Source of the DNA: Gorsachius magnificus
Lineage: Eukaryota > Chordata > Aves > Pelecaniformes > Ardeidae
NCBI GenBank assembly: GCA_034008185.1
Contig: CM067095.1
Span: 4,386,610-4,450,609, forward strand
Length of the DNA stretch: 64,000 nt
Direction: 5' to 3'
Below are positions 11,801 through 23,100 of the stretch, one piece after another. The notes under the pieces are model-generated. The model was not told the origin of the DNA and searched no databases. It saw nothing but the letters and a program-made list of their open reading frames with translations. The position numbers were made by a program, and so were the translations under genes. Every line of letters starts with the position of its first letter. Within the stretch, counting starts at the first letter, position 1.

Positions 11801-12933
11801 TAGAAAAGCTTCAGGTGCATGAACCCTTCTTAAAATCTTAGTACAATTTCAGTAAGCTTTTCCATCTATAGGATATGTGATCTTATTTCTGGGCCTCAGA
11901 GGAATATTTTGGGGATCACTTGCACAAGTGTGGTACTGAGCACTGTGTATCAAATCCCCTTTGCTTCAGGAAGTCCTGTCCTGAAGGAAGGCACACCTTA
12001 CAAGTGCCCCATGTCCTTTGGGCCCTACTTGCACTTGCACTACAGCCCTGTGTTTTGCCTTGGTTTTTTGTTTGTTTATTTTAAACTACTTTAGGTTGTT
12101 TTTTGGAGGAGCCCCTTTAGAAAGAGGCCTTGCTAGAAATGAGAACCAATTTTGTAACTTAGATTTTGTCTGAAAAGTGAAAAGAAATGTTAAGCTCAGC
12201 CAGGCGAGAGCAAGCAGAGCGTATTGATCTTGGCATATTGCTGCACTCGCCCTTTCCCTACCCCAGAGGAAAGGTCCAGAGTTCAGAGACTGGCACACCT
12301 TTAGCAAAGAGTCCCTCTTCCTCTCTCCTCATCCCCTTCATCAGCCTCAGGGGGGAAGCTGCCCTGCCAGTAGTAGCAGCTGTCCCCAGGCAGCTCCAGC
12401 TCCTCCACCCAACCTGCAGTGAACACCAGAGCCCACAGGCAGCCACAGCAGCATGCTGCCAGAGCAGGCAGCCCAGCAGGTCCCTGCAGAGCTGAACCTC
12501 CCTAATTCTCAGCCTGCCAGTCTGCTCACTGGAGCTCTTCAGCAGGGATCCCTGTTCTTAATTCATCACCAGCTGACATGAGCAGGAAATGAAAAGAGCA
12601 ATTTACCCTTCGTTTCTCCTGTACGTGAGCCCTTTTCTTTAAGCCATCAGCTCCTTTATCTTATGCCATCAGAGTGGCCGCAGTATAGCTTGTTTTCATC
12701 TGTCTCTGGGCATTGCTTGAACTTTCAGGGCACTTGTTTAGCCCCAGTCAGATAATCCCCTCTTTCACTCTGAACAAATAGAGTGTTCCCGGGCTGTGCT
12801 GCTCTTCCCCTGCCCCATTGCAGTGCAGCAAGAGAGGGGTTGATACACTTCAGTATGTGCTGGGGGGCTGTTCACTGAAGACAAACCCAAAACTGCTGGT
12901 GATTTTTTAAATACCTTCAGCTCAGTCCTGCCC
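8826..12933. other. No gene recognised
   Basis: The stretch is mixed in composition, with GC-richer DNA at 10.4-11.2 kb and 12.2-12.5 kb. Only short unrelated open frames are present (longest about 107 codons). I see no tRNA-like, microRNA-like or repeat-family signal. Confidence 0.5.
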
Positions 12934-13650
12934 TTGCTGACTGGAGAGGGGCTGGGAGTGAGGGGTGCCAAGGTTCAGAACGGCACTCGCAGTCATGTCA
13001 TAATTTTACAGCTACCACATCGTCCCTTTGCAGATGTGTGGCTGCATGGGGTACCCGATCAGACTGGGAAGAGGGAAGGAGTTTCCTACGCCAAGGGATG
13101 CGCTGTGCGTTGTGTTTGTTTGAGGTCTTCCAACACAGGCTGGCAGGGACCTGGAGTCTTCCTCTCCCTTGCTCCTCCCGCTTGTCAGCAGAGGGCACCA
13201 GCAACCTGGAGAGAGTCCCTGCAAGTGCAAGATGCACTTGCTCTGCTACTTCCACTGGTGAGCAGGCGAGGAAAAAGGGACGTCCTGCTCTGGGGCGGAT
13301 TTCTCTGCCATTTGGATAGAAACGTCTCCCACCTGGATCTTCCCTCCAGCTGGGATTCCCCAGGCTGGCTGGCTGGAGTGGGCAATGGCTCCAGGGGCTG
13401 TTCCCACAAAAGGATTCTCTGAACCCCATTGCCTGCCCACGGGCCTTGTACATGCATCCGTACTGTCCCCCACTCATCTCTGCTGCCAGTGACCAAAGCA
13501 AGGTTGTTGACAGGGTCAGTGGCTGGATCAGATCCTCTGGCTTTTCCTCTACTTCATGCTTCAGGTGGTCTGGAGGTGTTTTACAGGGAACACATCCCTG
13601 GATCAGGGTGCAGGTCTTCTGCATTTCCCTGCATGAATTTCCATGAGATC
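12934..13650. other. GC-rich block open in several frames; not called as a gene
   Basis: A 208-codon minus frame (12998-13624) overlaps a 162-codon plus frame (12934-13422) and a 103-codon minus frame (13185-13496). None of the proteins shows a recognisable domain, signal peptide or repeat. Long frames on both strands over the same bases suggest base composition rather than selection for coding. Confidence 0.45.
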
Positions 13651-16600
13651 AAGAGGTAGTCAATTTAAGAGTTAGCACTGGCTATATGAGCACTTCCTAC
13701 TTAACCGTCACTTGGCTTTTTCAAACTCCATCCCAAATCTGACCATCACAGCTCTGCTAGAACTGTTTACTGTTCTTTTCTACAGACACAGATGAAAAAG
13801 CACGTGCAGTGCTGCAAGGGCAGCCTTGAAGCCAGACGTTCTGCACTGACTGGCACTAATGGCATTCCTTATAACCTTCTTGCCCTGGTTTTAAAAGCAT
13901 GTGGTATCTAAAAAGACATTCCTTTTTCCTTGTTTTTGTTATATCTCAAACTCTTACTTCCCTTATGGTCTGCTGAACTCCTTGTTATATAGCCTTTTTA
14001 ATGTAGGATCTGGCTCCACATTACACATAATTAAGCTGCTTCTGCAAAGAGAGCCCTATTCCCCTTTTCCCTGGTCCCTCCTTTGCACTAGATCTGAAAC
14101 ATATGTAATTGCAGGGGAAGTTGATAGAAAGCTAAAAAGAAATACATTTTCTTTTTTCTGCAAATTATTTTCCCAACAGATGAACAGTGGAGAGTGAAGC
14201 CAGATTCCTTTTTCATTTCAAACTGCTCAGCAGGCAGTGTGTAGACAACCTTGCCATCCCTCAGTGTCTGATCCAAATGAAGCAGTCCAACCTTCGGAGT
14301 CCAAACCAGTTCTGACTGTCAGGCTTCAGTTGTTTATAGCACCTCCCTATCAGAGAGGCATGTGTTTTGGTACACCAGCTGAAGTGAAAACAGTGATGAT
14401 ACTGCACGCCTTCTGATTTATTGTCAGAACTACCTTTAATCTCTGTTTGATGTATGTAAATCTGGAGGAATGGCACTGATTTTAGTAGACTTGTTCCAGA
14501 TTCACATGCTGCAATTGAGGTTGGGGTCAAGCTGACTGATGTCTCAGCTTTAGTTCCTTCATGGTTTTCTGTCCTATTTTAATTCCATCTGTTGCTTTCC
14601 TAATTGTAGTTGATCGAGGATGGGCAATGAGTCACACAGAAAAGTCCCACACATCTGCTCATACATGTCACCTAAATCCCAAAACAAATCTGTCAGATGC
14701 TTTTTCATTCATTTCTAGGTACTGTGGCATTTTCTAGCTCAAACAAGAAAAGCAACAGAGGCTGGAAGGCTACAATAGAGCCATTCCTTGGAGGTTTCTT
14801 TTTCCACATGGAAATGTGGGAAAAGATCTCTATTAGAGGCTATTTCTTTCTTGTTTTCTGGAATGTTGTTCCTCAAACAGTACAAGCGTAATGTAACTGA
14901 CTTTGAGTTATGCTGGCTGACTATAACAAGGAAGATTTGGCTCAGTGTTGGAAATGACAGATGAATTTGTAACTGTATTTAATCGCTATTGATACTGGCA
15001 TGTTATTTAATTTGTGTAAGTAGGGAATATTTCTACCAGCCAGCAGAGAAGTGTTTATCACAAATTTGTTGATTATATATAAATGCTGGGCATCTATAGA
15101 TGTGTTTTTACAGAACTGAATTAAAGATGCTTCTGTAAACTCCAGAAGACAACAGTGCTTCTGGAAATATATAGAGCCAGTGGGTTGGGAGTAGTGAGCT
15201 TTGTAGTGTGGTCTGTATGGACCTACTGGATGTGGATCAAACCAGGAGTGTGTTTGTGTATGGAGGGACAGGGGCACAGAGAACCAATCACAGGTGATTT
15301 AGGTTAAGGTAAGTTTCTCTGACCATGGTTTAATTTCATGTAAGTTCCTCAAAACAGCTTTGTTTGATCAGGAGAGCAGGTCTTACATATTCGTATCTTT
15401 TTGTTTCTGGAGTTGATTGTCCCAGAATAGTATAGTTCATTACTGCCCTGATTTCTTTCATCTCCACACAGTTGTCACTGACTAGATTGCCTATACTGTG
15501 GAAAGTTAAATAATAACCTAGCTTCATGCTCTGGATTTGGCTGGTGAAGAGCATGTGAGCTCAGAGCTGATGTTTTCTGTTGGCACCTGCCGTCATCCAC
15601 ATCTGGCTATTGCTAAAACTCTGACACAGGAAAGTGGTTTCAGTCTTCTGGGTTGGAGTCAATGTTTAGATTGTACTGTTTCTTCTTCATGGAAAATCTT
15701 GGTGCAGGAAAATATTTCCAGGAAACTGTATTACTTCTAGTGCAACCTGGAAAGAAACACTAGTATATTACCTTTGTGAAAATTATGTTTCGTGCCTAAG
15801 TGAGACTTGGATTCTGCTATAGAAAGTGCCTTTTATAAGGTAAATGCTTCCCTGGACATGATACTGTCAAAGCAGATTGTCCTTTGGACACTTGCTGTGG
15901 AAGAGACTTAATGGGTTCACTAATGCATGGTTTAACGCTCTACATCGGGATTCTGTGAATGAATTTTTTTAATCACAGCTTAACACAAGACCATATGGAA
16001 AAGGCAAAGGATGCTTTCATTTAACCATCATAATTTTAAATGCTGAAGGTTGTCTTGATTTTATTATAGTTGCAAAAGCTTTTAGGTTTAGGTGTTTTAA
16101 TTTGGCAGGCTCAAGTGAATGCCAAGGGGAGGTAGTGAAGATGCTCTTTTGATGTTCTCATGCTACCCTGTTTGCACAAGTGGCTGTGATGGGGGTTGGA
16201 TTTGTTACACAGGAATGAGAGCAAGAGCTAAGATATTACATGTTCTGCAGAAACAAGAGAACAAAAAGGATGAATTCTCATCTCCTTTGCACTTGGTAGT
16301 GTTTCTGAGGATTAATCCCAGTTTATGTGTGTAGTCCAGTCTTAGCGTGGTTATTACAAATAGGAGTTGCAACCATGTAAGAATTATGCTTTTCCTCCTG
16401 GTTCTGCGACTCCCTGGAGCTGTGATCTGCCAGGTACCACAGACCCTGGGTTTCAGAGAGTTTTTTAATCAAATGCTGTGAATTCTGTGGCTTTCTTGGG
16501 AGAAATGTCTTCTCTGGTGGCCCAGGTTGATGGGGTTTTGGGGTTGTTTTATGCCCAAGACAAATATTTCCATGTTCAGCTTTACCCAGTTTAAAATAAG

Positions 16601-18239
16601 CCATGTTTGTTTAAAATGGTGCTGCTGATATGAGAGATGGTAGGGAATACAGAATGCTGGTACAAAGAGAAACCCTGCAACGAGGGCACTGCCCCAAAGG
16701 GACTGTGGGGAGTGAGGGCAGAGAGAGGGAAACAGCCCACACAGCTAATTGAAAGCGCATCTTCCCGTCAGTCATGGGGCTTGCCCATCAGTCATTCTGG
16801 CACCAACAGGATCTGACATCAGTAGGGAATTAAATAAACTCCTCTCTCTTTAGGGACCTGCTGATGGAAACCCGTAGGGGGGAAGTGAGCAGAGAAGAGC
16901 AGGAAGCGTGTGCGTGGGGGAGGAACAGTCTCAGTGGTCCCCTGGGATGGTGCAAGTCTGTGTCCTTCCTTTTTCTCATAACAGCATGTACAGCTGAAGG
17001 GATTTTTCAATGAGTCCCCAAAAAGGTGAATTTAAAGCTGGTAACAGGCCAAGCTCACCCCGGTTTAAATAAACAAACTGCAATAACAGTATCCTATGAT
17101 GAGTGCCCTGAAAGCTGAGTGATGCTCTGTGCAGCTGAAAAGTAGTTTTCACCCTTGTGTGAAATTAGTGTTATTGGACTACAGTGACTGCAAGGTGAAT
17201 CTGGACCAAAGTGTTGGAGCAAAACACTGGGAAGAGAAAGTGGACTAGAGCAGAGGGTGAGAAGCCAAGACCCTGTTTTCTATCCTCCTGTGAATCTGTT
17301 TCTACGGTAAATTAGGATGTGATGTGAATTAGAATATTACAGACTGGACCTGGCTGAAATCAAGGATTCAGCGCAGATAAAGTGACTTGTATCTCCATTG
17401 GCAGGGCTATCACCAGTCAGTCGGCTGAAGTGGGTAAGTGTCGGTGTGCGTGCACGTGTGCTTGGGTGGAAGGCCGCAGAGCAGCTGGAAACCATTCGGG
17501 CACTGACAAGTCCCCTGATGGACCTCTACTGACATGGAGCGGCTTTGGTTTCAGGAAAGCCAAAGGGAACCTGTCACTAATTAGACACACAGCTAATTAA
17601 CGAGAAGCAAACAAAGAGCAGCAGCTTGTGTTTTGGGAAAACTCAGCTTTAGTAGCCAAGGACGTCTGCTCCTCCCTTTCAAACCATTTCAAAAACAAAC
17701 AAAGCGGGGGAGACTTGCATTTCAAAGCAGTGCAAACACTGCCAACCTCAGAAAGCCTTCCAGAAGGTACGCCCAAGAGTGGGATTTAGCAGTGAAAGGA
17801 AAAAGGGCTCTCCAGGTGTAATGAGACCTTCCCTGTCCCTAGACCAGGCTCCTCTGAATCCCCAGTTTGCATCTCTTATCCATTAGCTTTTAATTTTTCT
17901 TTCTCCAAATAAACACTCCTGTTAAAATTTTGGGTGGCTGGATGGGGAAGAAAGGCAGGTATGGAAACATGAGCTGCCATTTTGTGCTTTGCTACTTCCC
18001 AGGTCTACTACCCACACAGAGGTGTGTGGTATTTCAATTTAAAAACCTTTTGTGGGCATTGTTTTTATTGATGTTGTATGCTGCTTTATTACTGCAGGGT
18101 TGGCTAGAGGGGTAGGTCAGTAACATAAATAAGTAAAAATTACATAGTCTGTGTAAACAGATGCTCTAAAGTGGATGAGGCTCTGTTTGAGTGCTAATAT
18201 CTTTAATAAAAGAAGTGTGCTTTCAGGACAGGAGGAATC
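13651..18239. other. No gene recognised; mostly AT-rich
   Basis: Scattered homeodomain-like TAATTA/TTAATT motifs occur (for example AATTAGACACACAGCTAATT at 17579-17598). An E-box core CACGTG sits in the GTGCGTGCACGTGTG run near 17446-17460. An AP-1-like TGAGTCA lies near 14629. Single motifs this short are expected by chance. No exon or transposon is recognised. Confidence 0.5.
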
Positions 18240-18430
18240 CAAAGCTTTAATCCCAGTTATGAGTCCTCCAATGACCCTGAGACAGCTTGCTTAGGGCCTG
18301 ATCCTCCACTGAGCCTTGTCAGGGTCCCAAGTCCTGCTCAGAGCAATAATTTTTGACTGCCTCCAAATATACCAGTGCTTGCAGGATTCATTAACTGAGG
18401 TTTGCAAAGTGCTTTGAACATGAAACACGG
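18240..18430 (+). repeat. Possible ancient SINE-like relic
   Basis: AGGGCCTGATCCTCCACTGA (about 18294-18313) and GGTTTGCAAAGTGCTTTGAA (about 18401-18420) resemble blocks of old sauropsid repeats, the second being like the 'aaagcgctttgaaca' 3' part of MIR-type SINEs. The sequence between them is not recognisable, so they may be two separate fragments. Confidence 0.3.
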
Positions 18431-19339
18431 TAAGAATGCCAAGTTATGTGATATTTGGTGTATTTCCTAGAGCCATGCATGTAATTAAGGGAGAATCTCA
18501 GTTTTCAAAAAACAAGGCAGTTTCTAGCCCTCCTTGTCATAGGAAAAAAAAAATCTGGAAAACAGGACTCAAGGCTCAGAAGTTAGGAGGCAAATTTAAA
18601 AGAAAATAACAACCTACCAAGTTACGCTCTCTTAATACTAATCTCATGGTTTTGGGGACTAAACCATAAAATTGAGTGCTTGGGTTTGACACTATGTGGC
18701 TATTTATTAAAAGCAAATGCATTATTAATCATCTTGTGCATTCAGTATAGAAATTAGTAAGTCTTTATCATCACTGTCTAATGTGGAAATTTAGCACAGC
18801 ATTTAGCTTCAGATTAGCCTATCAGCATATCTTTGTCTATTTTCTTCCTTCATCTTGGAGGACTGACTGTGTTCCTGGTTAGGGAAGAGGCTGGGAGTTG
18901 TTGTCAGAGGCTTCCTGGGTGAGCATCCTGTGGTCCTGCTGGGATCAGAGTCCCCAGCCCCACAGGGGTGGGAGCAGGCATCGGCTCTCTACCAGACTGC
19001 AGAGTGGAGCGAAGGATACCTCCCTCCTCCCATGGGATGCTGCAGTGTTTAGCTCCTGAGTGTTTTTAAAGCACTCTAACCTCCTTGACCAGAAGGAGTT
19101 ATCAGAGTACCTGGTGCTACACTGCAGTAGTAGATCACCACATGCACTTACATTAGGTTTTTTTTTTCAGCACTCATCTGTTTTTGGTGCTTTATGGCCT
19201 GATTTTAAATTGCCTTATATTCTGCTATCAGCACGGGTGTTTACTGCTGTCAAAGGACCTGTTCAAAGAATCAGCAAAGTCACGGCAGGATTCTTCCTAA
19301 TATCATTTTGGCTCAGGTCTCAAATATGTACCAGTAATT

Positions 19340-19361
19340 AAAAAAAAAAAAAAGAAAAAAA
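19340..19361 (+). repeat. A-rich run
   Basis: Fourteen As, one G, then seven As. It could be the tail of a decayed retroposed copy, but no recognisable sequence precedes it and I see no flanking duplication. Confidence 0.7.
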
Positions 19362-20127
19362 TGGGAGAAAAATGAAGGCAATGGCTTCAGGTTACAACAA
19401 GTAAGGAGCATATCAATTTTTCCACACACAGATTGATTTCGCTGTGCCTCTCCCCATTAATATCCTTAGCTTCTATGAAAAAGCTATTGGAGGCGAATAC
19501 ATGAAGCACTTGATAAAGAAAACATTGTGTGGCACTTCAGTTCTCTTTCTGGGATACTACTTAGATGTTTTATTATTGAGACACTGCAAAAACCCAGCAA
19601 GGTACAAAGCAGGATAAGAAGATAATGAGAATTTTCTACCCAGCCGGCACACACTGACTGAGGGCTGTTTCAGATGGCATCAGGTTTCTTTAGCCTACTC
19701 AGAGCTTGAAAATGTGCCCTTGATTTCAGCCCACAGGAACGTGGGCTTGTGCTGCTTTATTGTCTAATGGATCTTTCACTTGATCTCCTCGTACAAACAC
19801 GTTGAGCATGTGCTTGGGTCACTTAGAGAAAACTGAACCCCACTCATGTTCTTAGAGTGTAATCCCTTAATATTGATTACTGTGTTGCACCGGGGCAACA
19901 GGTAACAAAATCCATGCGGATTCAGACTGGCAGCTGATCGTCCCACACACTCACGCTTCAGCTGGTGAGCTCTTTGCAGTGTTGGGACTGCTTTGCCTAA
20001 TCGCTTACCACTGATGTATGAAACGCATAAATATGTTGGAACAGAAATACCAGATTGCAGCAGTTGTTCATATGAAGTGAACAGATGCAATGGAGGATTG
20101 TACTATGGAGTGTGTTCCACTCTAGAT

Positions 20128-20171
20128 TTATCTTGTAGGCAGCTCACGTTTATCTTTTGCCAGCTCACGTT
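20128..20171. repeat. Two-copy tandem duplication, about 21-22 bp unit
   Basis: Two neighbouring units each begin TTATCTT and end CAGCTCACGTT. The shared 11-base block lies at 20140-20150 and 20161-20171, period 21. The units differ only in the few bases between the two blocks. Confidence 0.75.
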
Positions 20172-23100
20172 AGACCAGAGTAGGGTAACCTTTAAGCCAG
20201 TGTGTGAGAAAAGTATTTTGTGAAATAAGGGCAAGCAACTAATTATAAAATGTATAGGGGGGGTGATCTAATTGCATAAACAGCTTTCTGCTGACCAGAA
20301 CAACTCTTTGATTGGGTTTTACATGTGGTTAGGACCATTTCTTCCATTTTCTGACATTTTTTTTTTGGATCAAAGGAAGCCTCATTCTTCTCTGTGGCTT
20401 TTGGGGACTATGCAATATTAATTGTAATTCAACTGATTTGTGGGGGATACATTATATACTTGGGTCTGAAGGGAGCTAGGAATCTCAAGAACTGTTGTAG
20501 CCTGAGGCTGATTGCTAAATATAAAGTATCCTGAGATGATCTGTAATGTTTTAATATCTCCTTGATTCAGTTTAATGGGAGCTCAAATGCTGGAGGTGTG
20601 AAACACAGGAAAATGGACTAATGGGAACCCTTACAAACACTTGAGTCAAGATGAGTGACTGGTTAAAGGTGTGGTCTAGTACTTGGTGATTGCTGGGCTA
20701 TAAAGGGGCATCTTGTGGGGGGAAGGAGGGGAGATGCCAACTGGCTTTCTACTCTGCCTCCAAATATAGCAAGTGCAGATTTTGCACCCAGATGGGTAGA
20801 GCTGCACATACAATACTGCTCATGCAATAGCCGTGCACTAGAGTATGAAGGTGCAATCCAGGATACTTACGGGAAATGTGTCCCTTAAGATCACTGTATC
20901 ACATTACTCCCAACAAAAAAATCAAATTGGAGATGTACTCTCAGGTTCATCTTACATGAAGCATTTGCCAGTTCTCTACTGTTTGATAATTAAGAGCATT
21001 TCTGTAAAGTGTCCCACATGCACCCCTTAAGTGAGCCTGCGATTTCTAAAACCTGTGTTCCCAGCAAAATAAGTCAAATTATTTTGGCACTCTCATTTCC
21101 CAACTAGACACCCTGAGACTGGATTTTTTCACGGCATTTTTATTTGGGGTTGTTTTGGCATGAATTTCAAACCTGAATGCATCAGTATCCCCAGGCTATC
21201 TTGAGGATCTGATCTAAGAGGCAACTTCACACTTACCCTAAAAGGTTGGAGACGGTATGTGCTGTTAGCTCATTTAAGACCTACAGGTTTGTAATAGACT
21301 TGCACTTACAGGTCACTAAGGTTCCCTTACAAGCTGGTGAAAAAATGACCTTGGCTGCAATGCCAAATGCTGCTGAGAATCATTACATCCATCAGGATAT
21401 TCATGACTTGCACTTTAAAAGTGTGGTTTCCTTTGGGACAAGATAGTTTCAGGGACAACTGTGTTTGAACATGACGGTAAGTGAAGAAATCAAAATCTAA
21501 TACTCTGAAAGGGTTTGTGTATATGGCATTTAAGATAGACGTTGCTAGCAGATGATATGTTGTTGCTTAGGGTATGACAGATTTGTTATTATTAGTTCAT
21601 TATTAATTAGCTTTATCTAGTTCTTCACTCAGTTCTGTTGTATTACACTCAGTATGTAATACTTGGATCTTCCTCCAGACTTAAAACTTTCCCCCTCTTC
21701 TCACTCCCCTTCAATTTGCAGAGATTATGAATCAAGACAAGGTTTTTAAATTTATTAACCCAGAGCTGTTTAAAAGCTCATTTGTCAAGATGCCTAGGGA
21801 GGGAAGAGGTAAGTCACCAGCCAGCTGGCCATCATGGCTGCCCCCAACATAAAAAAGGGCACCAGATTTCATCAAATGACTCTTGCATCAGACCCCCCTC
21901 TTTTAGCTGACCAATTACTATTAGAAATCAGCATTTACAGAGCAGGGAATCCTCCATTTTCTTGGAGCAAAAGCCTTGTTATTCTGGGCTTATAGAGAGA
22001 AATTGTGCCACTTTTTACCATTTCCTGAGCAGCACAGACACTGGAGAGCATTCCTTTAGATTTTCTCCCACTTGAGACACATTCAAGACAAACATACACC
22101 AGCAGCATTGCAAATGGAGGCTTTGCATAGCTCTAGATGTTCCTCTTCTCCCTATCTCTTTCAAGCTTCAAGAGAGGTGATCAGATCAGGAGATTCGGTG
22201 TCTAAGTGACCTGGTTTACACGAGAGCAGCCTGATCTATGGACATTTGCAAACTCTCATTTCTGAAGCTGAAGTCACATTTAGAGGCTGCTTTTTCAAAG
22301 TTTGGCTCCGATGTCCCCAAATACTGTTTTTCTGTATTCTAATAGCCATAGCTGGGGCCATGGATTACAGGAATTTAAGCTGCCACCTTATAAAATGTTA
22401 AAAGAATCCAGTGGGACATTCAGAACATGAGTGAATTGGAGCCAGCTGGAAACAGAATACAGGGGGTGGATTTTCTCCTGGAGGGGTGCTAATAATTCCT
22501 TGTAAAGATCAAAATGAAGGGCAGTTGGGTTGGTTTTGGATGGCACGTGGCTTTACATGAAGAGAATCTCTCTTCAGTCACAGCTTAACATCAGGAGGTT
22601 GGAAGAGCCCTGGACCGTTTTTTCCCTGCTCCACTCCAGTCTTGCTTCTGAGCTCAGGGATCACAGCCCCGCTCCCAGGTGAGCAGGCCATCAGCACTTT
22701 GTTTCCTCACTCTCTTGATATTTAGGAGCCTTTAAAACATTTCCTGTTAGCTGTGATGTCTCTTGCTACCTACATTTCATCCTATGACTTGAATATTTTA
22801 GAGTTTTGTCCCTAGCTGCTCATGCTACTCTCTGATGCTTATCAGCACTGCTCTACCCTAGTGCCCACTTTCTGTTTGCTGCCTGAGCCTTGAGACAGGG
22901 ATGCACCAGCCCTAGGAGTTACCAATAGTTTAAAGCTGCAGCAGTCACCAAACTCCGAGCCAGAAGACTTTCCCCATTGGCACAGGGAGTCAAGATCCTC
23001 ATTCAAAGCCTGAAAACTAAAAACCTTGATCCACTGGTACAGCCAGCTCAGCAGTGTGTTTGGGCACGTGCTTAGCTTTGGCATTGTCCTCAGAGGGCCT

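Noticed and set aside
12998..13624. 208-codon minus frame as a gene
   Set aside because: No family resemblance; a long plus frame overlaps it, which suggests composition rather than coding.
17440..17462. GTGCGTGCACGTGTG run as a regulatory palindrome
   Set aside because: It is a short alternating purine-pyrimidine stretch with one E-box core; too common to call.
19340..19361. A-rich run as the poly-A tail of a processed pseudogene
   Set aside because: No gene-like sequence precedes it and no target-site duplication was found.
22440..22620. Possible sense CR1 fragment (GGGGGTGGATTTTCTCCTGG and GGAGGTTGGAAGAGCCC)
   Set aside because: The two words resemble CR1 3' sequence, but the sequence between them does not follow the family order.
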